Below are positions 6,331-10,605 of a DNA stretch of 10,605 bases, piece after piece (position 1 is the first letter of the stretch; every line of letters begins with the position of its first letter). The DNA comes from a bacterium (GTDB lineage Bacteria; Auribacterota; UBA3054), in assembly GCA_017444325.1 (NCBI GenBank), contig JAFSWV010000067.1, forward strand, positions 1 through 10,605, given 5' to 3'. A model generated the notes under the pieces. That model was not told the origin of the DNA and did not search any database. It worked only from the letters and a program-made list of their open reading frames with translations. A program made the translations under genes and the position numbers.

Positions 6331-7342
6331 AACACTTCAGTATGGTGGGATAATCGGAACCTGGCACAACAAGCCATTCGACCATTCTGGAATAGTTGTT
6401 GCAGCGGCCGTAGGAGCGGATGCGCATCGCGCCCGTGGAGCCGGAAAGTTTTTCGCTTCTTCTCTGTTCAACGAGATTCTCCCAGGAATCGGGCTCGACT
6501 ATGCGCAGAACGTCCGGGGAAGCCGTGTTGTAGTTGACCTGCGCTACTCTTGAGTTGACAGTCACGAATTTCTTGATGCCGGGATGACATTCCGGAGGAT
6601 TGTCCGGATTGACATCGTCCATGTAGTCCTCCCAGATCTCCCTCATCCACTGGTTGGTCTCGAAGCCGGGCGTTCCGTACCAGAGCGTCTCATCCACGGA
6701 ACCGGGGCTTAAATAATTGACCATGTCCATGACCGTCAGGAACTCGTTTACGTCCTGCATGGGCGCATTGGGAATGTTCCTGGGCGGATCCATCTTCTCA
6801 TAGTCCGTGCGCTCGGCGCCGGAAAGCTCCGGGAAATCGTCCGAATCCACATAGTCGATGAGGCAGTCTGTCAGCCTGTCTATCGTTTCGCCATCGACTA
6901 ACGCGATCCTGAAAAGCCTCTTTAAAGAATCATAGCTTTTCTGTTCGGCCCAGGCGGAGATGTTGATGAGGCTGGCCTCGTCCATGGGGCCAAGGCCTTT
7001 TTGGCCGAACTCATCCTGATATTTCACGGTGAAATTGCCGTCGCCCAAAGGATAGCAGAGGAAGATCTCCTCGAAGCGCTTCAGCGTTTCCGCGTCTTCC
7101 GGAAGGTCGGCCCTGGGCGCCAGTTTCCCCGACATGGATTCCCTGCGCATTTCCGCGATGCAGCGGTAGATCCCGGCCTTGGCAAGGTAATAGGCCTTGA
7201 CGTCGTCAACGTAGTTCCTAGCCAGGCGCATCTCCGTCTGGATCGAATATACGTAGGCCGTGGTCAGGGTGATGAGGAAGAAGAGAATGAAGCAGACCAT
7301 CACCAGGATAACGCCTTTCGGTCTTTGGGCGCTCTTTGTCAT
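6320..7342 (-). CDS. gspK: Type II secretion minor pseudopilin GspK
   Basis: A 340-residue tip pseudopilin of the T2SS, starting MTKSAQRPKG followed by the hydrophobic helix VILVMVCFILFFLITLTTAYV. Cleavage is expected after G10, and the usual Glu at +5 is absent (M15), as is normal for GspK. Diagnostic motifs are 'DEASLINIS' (121-129), 'LIDYVDSDD' (161-169), 'GAERTDYEKMDPP...NAPMQDVNEF' (175-201) and 'VNYNTASPDVLR' (269-280, the helix-hairpin-helix-like 'VNTA..evL' motif). An ATG 26 codons upstream (7420) exists, but it would lie inside gspF and put a polar, His-rich stretch before the leader. The start at 7342 shares one base with the gspF stop (TGATG) and gives a proper prepilin leader, so I chose it. 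No Shine-Dalgarno is evident; translation probably couples to gspF. Confidence 0.9.
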   Translation of the reverse strand: MTKSAQRPKGVILVMVCFILFFLITLTTAYVYSIQTEMRLARNYVDDVKAYYLAKAGIYRCIAEMRRESMSGKLAPRADLPEDAETLKRFEEIFLCYPLGDGNFTVKYQDEFGQKGLGPMDEASLINISAWAEQKSYDSLKRLFRIALVDGETIDRLTDCLIDYVDSDDFPELSGAERTDYEKMDPPRNIPNAPMQDVNEFLTVMDMVNYLSPGSVDETLWYGTPGFETNQWMREIWEDYMDDVNPDNPPECHPGIKKFVTVNSRVAQVNYNTASPDVLRIVEPDSWENLVEQRRSEKLSGSTGAMRIRSYGRCNNYSRMVEWLVVPGSDYPTILKCYEE

Positions 7343-8562
7343 CACTGCATCATCATGTTCATGTCGAGCATCGGCAGAAGCATCGCCAAAATAATGAGCG
7401 TCACAACGCCGGCCAGACATACGATAATAAGAGGTTCCAGAGTGGAGGTCGCGGCTTTCAGCGCGCGCTTCGTCTGCTTTTCATAGCTTTCCGCGATACG
7501 GCCCAGCATCTGTCCCAAACGGCCTGACTCCTCGCCAACCGAGATCATGTGGATGACGACCGGAGGGAAGACGCCGGAAGCGCGGAGCGGCTTGGCGATC
7601 CTTTCGCCCTCCTTGACGTTCTTGGCGACGTTGTCGAGGGCTTCCTCTATGATGACGTTGCCGGCGGTGTCTTTTGAGATGTTAAGCGCGGAAAGGATCG
7701 GGATGCCGCCGTCCACAAGAGTCCCGAACGTTCTTGAGAAACGCGCGATGGATATCGCTTTTGTCAGCGGTCCGAGGAAGGGCAGTTTGAATTTAAGCTT
7801 GTCCGTCAAGACCTTGGCCTGCCTCGTCTCCAGCCATTTCTTGAACATCGCTACTGCGACGAAGATCAAAGCCAGCACTAGCCACCAGTAAACGACCAGG
7901 AAGTCGGAGATGTCAATGAGAGCCTGCGTTATGGTCGGCAGCTCGGCGTTGAAGTCCTTGTAGATGGCTTTGAACCTAGGAATGGCGAAGATCATCAAGG
8001 CCGCCACAGCCAAGCCCATGATGCAGCTTAAGACCACAGGATAGACCATGGCGGCTTTGACGTTCGATACCGTTTCATGCTCGTCTTCCGTGAAATCGGC
8101 CAGTCTGAGGAGCGACTGTTCCAGGACGCCGCCGGTCTCGCCCGCCCTTACCATGCTGACCGCCAGGTTTGAAAAACACTGGGGATGGTCGGCCAAAGCG
8201 TCGGCCAGGGTTGAACCGGCCTGGACCTTGTCCTTGATGGCTTGAAGGATCTCCTTGAAGGCCGGATCGTCCTCCTGCTCCAATAGAGCTCCCAGCGACC
8301 TTACCAGAGGAAGCTTGGCCTGAGTCAGCGTTGACATCTGCCTTAAGAAGTCCACGACTTTCTCATGCTTCACTTTCCTGCGCCTCTTGGGCAGCTCGAC
8401 TCTCACCGCCGCCTCGGCGACGGCGTCGCCTTCATAGAGCTTCGTGATGAAGATATGGCGGCCCTGAAGCTGCGTTTTGGCTTCGGAAATAGAATTGCAG
8501 ATCAAAGTCCCGGAGGTCGGCTGACCCTGGGCGTTCAAGCCTTCATAGGAAAAAGACGGCAT
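7342..8562 (-). CDS. gspF: Type II secretion inner-membrane platform protein GspF
   Basis: A 406-residue polytopic protein that forms the inner-membrane platform on which pseudopilins are assembled, working with the ATPase GspE (not in the window). The N-terminal 'FSYEGLNAQGQPTSGTL' is the typical start of GspF/PilC proteins. Two T2SSF domains are seen at about 70-190 and 272-395. Each has the internal signature: 'LPLVRSLGALL' with 'MVRAGETGG' (137-145), and 'GIPILSALNI' with 'MISVGEESGRLG' (339-350). Membrane helices are predicted at about 173-194, 222-241 and 376-398. The tail is methionine-rich. It begins 20 bases after the pfp stop, with only a weak AAAGAAG as Shine-Dalgarno, so it may be read from the pfp transcript. 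It could in principle belong to a type IV pilus system (PilC), but the adjacent GspK and GspI argue for T2SS. Confidence 0.93.
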   Translation of the reverse strand: MPSFSYEGLNAQGQPTSGTLICNSISEAKTQLQGRHIFITKLYEGDAVAEAAVRVELPKRRRKVKHEKVVDFLRQMSTLTQAKLPLVRSLGALLEQEDDPAFKEILQAIKDKVQAGSTLADALADHPQCFSNLAVSMVRAGETGGVLEQSLLRLADFTEDEHETVSNVKAAMVYPVVLSCIMGLAVAALMIFAIPRFKAIYKDFNAELPTITQALIDISDFLVVYWWLVLALIFVAVAMFKKWLETRQAKVLTDKLKFKLPFLGPLTKAISIARFSRTFGTLVDGGIPILSALNISKDTAGNVIIEEALDNVAKNVKEGERIAKPLRASGVFPPVVIHMISVGEESGRLGQMLGRIAESYEKQTKRALKAATSTLEPLIIVCLAGVVTLIILAMLLPMLDMNMMMQ

Positions 8563-8582
8563 AAAACTTCTTTGCTAATTGA

Positions 8583-10235
8583 TTATTTTTTCTGTTCCAG
8601 CGCCAGCGTCTTGGTCGTGGCGTCGCAGACAGCGGAGGGGCCCCAGTACTGGATGGCGCCGGGATCCTGATAGGATTCCGTCACAGCCCATTCGTTCCTG
8701 TTGGCGGCCAACGTCTTGAAGGGCTTGCCCTTCAGATCGACCAAGGCTTTCTTGATGACGGGTTTGTCCTTGCCGTGACGATGTTCCATGTTCATCATCA
8801 TGGTGAGGGGCACGCCGCCCGGCACCCACTTCTCAGCAGGAGCGGCCAGGTTCTTCAGCGTGGACATATATCCGTTGGCGCCGGCCGCTATCAGAGCGGC
8901 GGCGTTGAAGCCCAAGCCGTAGCAGTAGTCGGCGTCGAAGTTGGAAGGAGAAGCGCAGCGGCCTTCATAGCCGAAGAAGTGCGAGAGCGCGCTGAACTTG
9001 CCGGTGTATTTGCCGGCCTTCTTGAGATCTCTCAAAGAGTCGCCGACCAAATCTATAAGGAGCTTGTCAGTCTCAATACGGGAGACCTGGACATTGCCGT
9101 GCGGGTCTCTGTCCATCAAAAGCTGGCTCTGGATGAGGATGGGAAGCGATGAGAAGACCTGGGAAGAAGCGGGAGAAAGATTCTTGTTTACGAACTGAAG
9201 CTTGTCGTCCATGGAAAAAGAAGCGAAATCGTCTTTGCCGGCCAGAAGGTCGTTCAGCTCGGCGATCAGTTTCTTGACTTCCGGGATGAACTCGATCAAG
9301 CCTTCCGGAATGACGATGACGCCGAAATTCTTCTTCATCTCGGCTCTTCTGACGATCGTGTCGGTGATGCTCTTCACGACCTGGTTGAGGGTCATCTTCT
9401 TCTCGGCGATCTCTTCAGAGATGAAGGTGAGGTTCGGCTGCGTCTGCAGGGCGACTTCAAGAGTGATGTGGCTGGCGCTGCGGCCCATCAGTTTGATGAA
9501 GTGCCAGTATTTCTTGGCGGAGTTGGCGTCGCGGCAGATGTTGCCGACCAGTTCGGAATAGACCTTGCTCGCGGTGTCGAAACCGAAGGATGTGCCGATC
9601 TCGCTGTTCTTAAGGTCGCCGTCGATGGTCTTGGGGACGCCGATGACTGTGATGGGAGAATTGTGCGCGGCAATGTATTCCGCAAGCATGCAGGCGTTGG
9701 TGTTGGAATCGTCGCCGCCGACTATTACGAGGGCGTCGAGCTTGTGGGCCTGCATGGTGGAGAGAGCGCTCTCAAACTGCTCTTCCGTTTCCAGTTTCGT
9801 TCTGCCGGAGCCGATGATGTCGAAACCGCCGGTGTTGCGGTAATCTTTGACGAAGGCCGGGGTAAGGTTCACGAACTTGTTCTCAATCAGGCCGGAAGGA
9901 CCGCCGAGGAAGCCGATCAGATTGCTCTTCGGAGAAGAAGCTTTTATGCCGTCAAGGATGCCGGAAACGACGTTGTGGCCGCCGGGGGCCTGGCCGCCTG
10001 AAAGCACGACGCCGACGTTGAAGGCTTTCTTGGAAGCCTTCTTGGCCTTGGCGAAAGTAAGCGTCGGTTTGCCGTAGATGTGCGGGAAAAGCTTCTTGAT
10101 CTCCGCGGCGTTGGCCACGGACTTGGTCGTCTTCACGACCGGTTTGGCTTCGATTTGCAGTCCGGCTTTCTTAAGGAGGGCCGGCAGTTTCGGCTGATAC
10201 TTAGCGCGATTCTGTGTGAAACTGGATTTTGTCAT
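8583..10235 (-). CDS. pfp: Pyrophosphate--fructose 6-phosphate 1-phosphotransferase (PPi-dependent phosphofructokinase, long type)
   Basis: A cytoplasmic glycolytic/gluconeogenic enzyme that reversibly phosphorylates fructose 6-phosphate to fructose 1,6-bisphosphate with pyrophosphate. At 550 residues it matches the long plant/spirochaete/PVC-type PFP. The phosphate-binding start is 'VGVVLSGGQAPGGHNV' (74-89). 'GGDDSN' (173-178) has Asp at the position where ATP enzymes have Gly, and 'PKTIDGDL' (201-208) has Lys202 where ATP enzymes usually have Gly; together these indicate PPi rather than ATP as donor. D205 is the expected catalytic base. 'MGRSASH' (250-256) contains the sugar-phosphate-binding MGR. 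The start is supported by AGGA at 10247-10244, 8 bases upstream. It appears to have its own promoter and to lie upstream of gspF by only 20 bases. No truncation is seen. Confidence 0.97.
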   Translation of the reverse strand: MTKSSFTQNRAKYQPKLPALLKKAGLQIEAKPVVKTTKSVANAAEIKKLFPHIYGKPTLTFAKAKKASKKAFNVGVVLSGGQAPGGHNVVSGILDGIKASSPKSNLIGFLGGPSGLIENKFVNLTPAFVKDYRNTGGFDIIGSGRTKLETEEQFESALSTMQAHKLDALVIVGGDDSNTNACMLAEYIAAHNSPITVIGVPKTIDGDLKNSEIGTSFGFDTASKVYSELVGNICRDANSAKKYWHFIKLMGRSASHITLEVALQTQPNLTFISEEIAEKKMTLNQVVKSITDTIVRRAEMKKNFGVIVIPEGLIEFIPEVKKLIAELNDLLAGKDDFASFSMDDKLQFVNKNLSPASSQVFSSLPILIQSQLLMDRDPHGNVQVSRIETDKLLIDLVGDSLRDLKKAGKYTGKFSALSHFFGYEGRCASPSNFDADYCYGLGFNAAALIAAGANGYMSTLKNLAAPAEKWVPGGVPLTMMMNMEHRHGKDKPVIKKALVDLKGKPFKTLAANRNEWAVTESYQDPGAIQYWGPSAVCDATTKTLALEQKK

Positions 10236-10243
10236 ACCGTATG

Positions 10244-10247
10244 TCCT
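10244..10247 (-). promoter_or_regulatory. Shine-Dalgarno of pfp
   Basis: AGGA on the minus strand lies 8 bases before the ATG at 10235 and supports that start for pfp. Confidence 0.55.
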
Positions 10248-10257
10248 GAATTATTGG

Positions 10258-10285
10258 TTAATATGTTTTTTGTTTTTGCATTCAA
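10258..10285 (-). promoter_or_regulatory. Putative sigma-70-type promoter for pfp
   Basis: Reading the minus strand, TTGAAT (10285-10280) and TATTAA (10263-10258) are separated by 16 bases in a very A-rich gap between two genes. This gives a leader of roughly 15-20 bases that includes the AGGA ribosome site. It is the only intergenic gap of more than 20 bases in the minus-strand gene series. It differs from the two plus-strand boxes at 90-106 and 2176-2192. No terminator for the upstream gene is visible here. Confidence 0.4.
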
Positions 10286-10287
10286 AA

Positions 10288-10605
10288 TTATTTGGCTTCG
10301 CTTTCCGGCACGATGTCGCCCAATCCCAATTGCGTGAGGTTCGGCACGATCTTGTACATGGCGGTGAGGGCGCGCAATGCCTTCACGCCTTCCTCGAGGT
10401 CTTTCCTGTTGGTCAGGAAATCCCTGATCTTATCGGCTTCGGAGCGGATGACGTTGTGGTTTATGGAGGAGACGGTCGTGTTCTCAAGAAGCGAGTTCAT
10501 TTCCGAGAGCGCGTACTGCTGGCGCCAATCGACCACGTTCATGTATTTCTCAAAGCTTTCCTGGGCGTTTTTCAAAAGCGTGAGTTTTTCCGTCAGCTGC
10601 TGCAA
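10288..10605 (-). CDS. 3' end of an unidentified gene (partial, helix-rich protein)
   Basis: The last 105 codons of a gene that runs off the right edge; the first codon in the window (TTG) is probably an internal Leu rather than a start. The segment is hydrophilic and looks almost entirely alpha-helical with heptad-like spacing ('LTEKLTLLKNAQESFEKYMNV', 'SEADKIRDFLTNRKDLEEGVKALRAL'), suggesting a coiled coil. It ends with 'LGLGDIVPESEAK'. No catalytic motif or membrane segment is present and I do not recognise the family. It ends with TAA 52 bases before the pfp start, in the same direction, so it could be in an upstream transcription unit or in the same one. Confidence 0.7.
   Translation of the reverse strand: MQQLTEKLTLLKNAQESFEKYMNVVDWRQQYALSEMNSLLENTTVSSINHNVIRSEADKIRDFLTNRKDLEEGVKALRALTAMYKIVPNLTQLGLGDIVPESEAK

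Noticed and set aside
7343..7420. Upstream start for GspK adding 26 residues
   Set aside because: The extra residues (MSGRRCDAHYFGDAS...) are polar and unlike a prepilin leader, and lie wholly within gspF; the ATG at 7342 gives a normal leader and a TGATG junction.
8569..8587. Third copy of the TTTGCTT promoter box (TTTGCTAATTGATTATTTT) on the plus strand
   Set aside because: The resemblance is partial, it points away from both adjacent genes, and no plus-strand gene follows.
9468..10001. Long plus-strand open frame opposite pfp
   Set aside because: Low-complexity, composition-driven translation (many Gly, Ala and Val) antisense to a clearly conserved enzyme; a shadow frame.

Overview
The window looks like chromosomal DNA from a Gram-negative (diderm) bacterium. 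The evidence is a set of type II secretion (T2SS) pseudopilin genes with an inner-membrane platform gene, a periplasmic peptidoglycan amidase, glutamate racemase and a long-form pyrophosphate-dependent phosphofructokinase. A DxDxDG calcium loop followed by an 'EYxxGTxP' tail in the large secreted protein, together with a reduced T2SS set and PPi-PFK, resembles the PVC group (Lentisphaerae/Kiritimatiellota/Verrucomicrobia). That placement is inference only; no rRNA or other phylogenetic marker is present. No mobile elements, tRNAs, rRNAs, CRISPR arrays or long repeats were seen, and no stretch over 300 bases lacks a gene.

Left part, plus strand (1-4480). A large secreted multidomain protein (113-2167) comes first. 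It is followed by an amidase-murI-small membrane protein run (2204-4480) joined by a 4-base ATGA overlap and a 1-base gap. The first gene and the amidase gene are each preceded by almost the same 17-base promoter-like box, placed so close to the ATG that both mRNAs should be leaderless or nearly so. The amidase (peptidoglycan cleavage) and MurI (D-glutamate supply) both serve cell-wall metabolism.

Right part, minus strand (10605-4477). Reading leftward: the 3' end of an unidentified gene, pfp (its own promoter and Shine-Dalgarno), gspF, gspK, a gspH-like gene, gspI, and a CnoX/YbbN-like thioredoxin-TPR gene. The genes from gspF to the CnoX-like gene overlap or lie 2 bases apart, so they read as one translationally coupled operon. 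pfp is only 20 bases upstream of gspF and may be co-transcribed. gspD, gspE, gspG and gspJ are not in the window.

The two arms converge tail to tail at 4477-4480, where both last genes end on the same CTAG palindrome.

The most unusual point is the CnoX-like gene. Its thioredoxin half and its TPR half lie in the same frame, separated only by two tandem in-frame TAA codons at a place where the TPR pattern expects exactly two residues. I call it a probable recent pseudogene; recoding or sequence error are alternatives. I did not find a clearly new biological system; the window is mostly ordinary housekeeping and secretion genes with several odd details.
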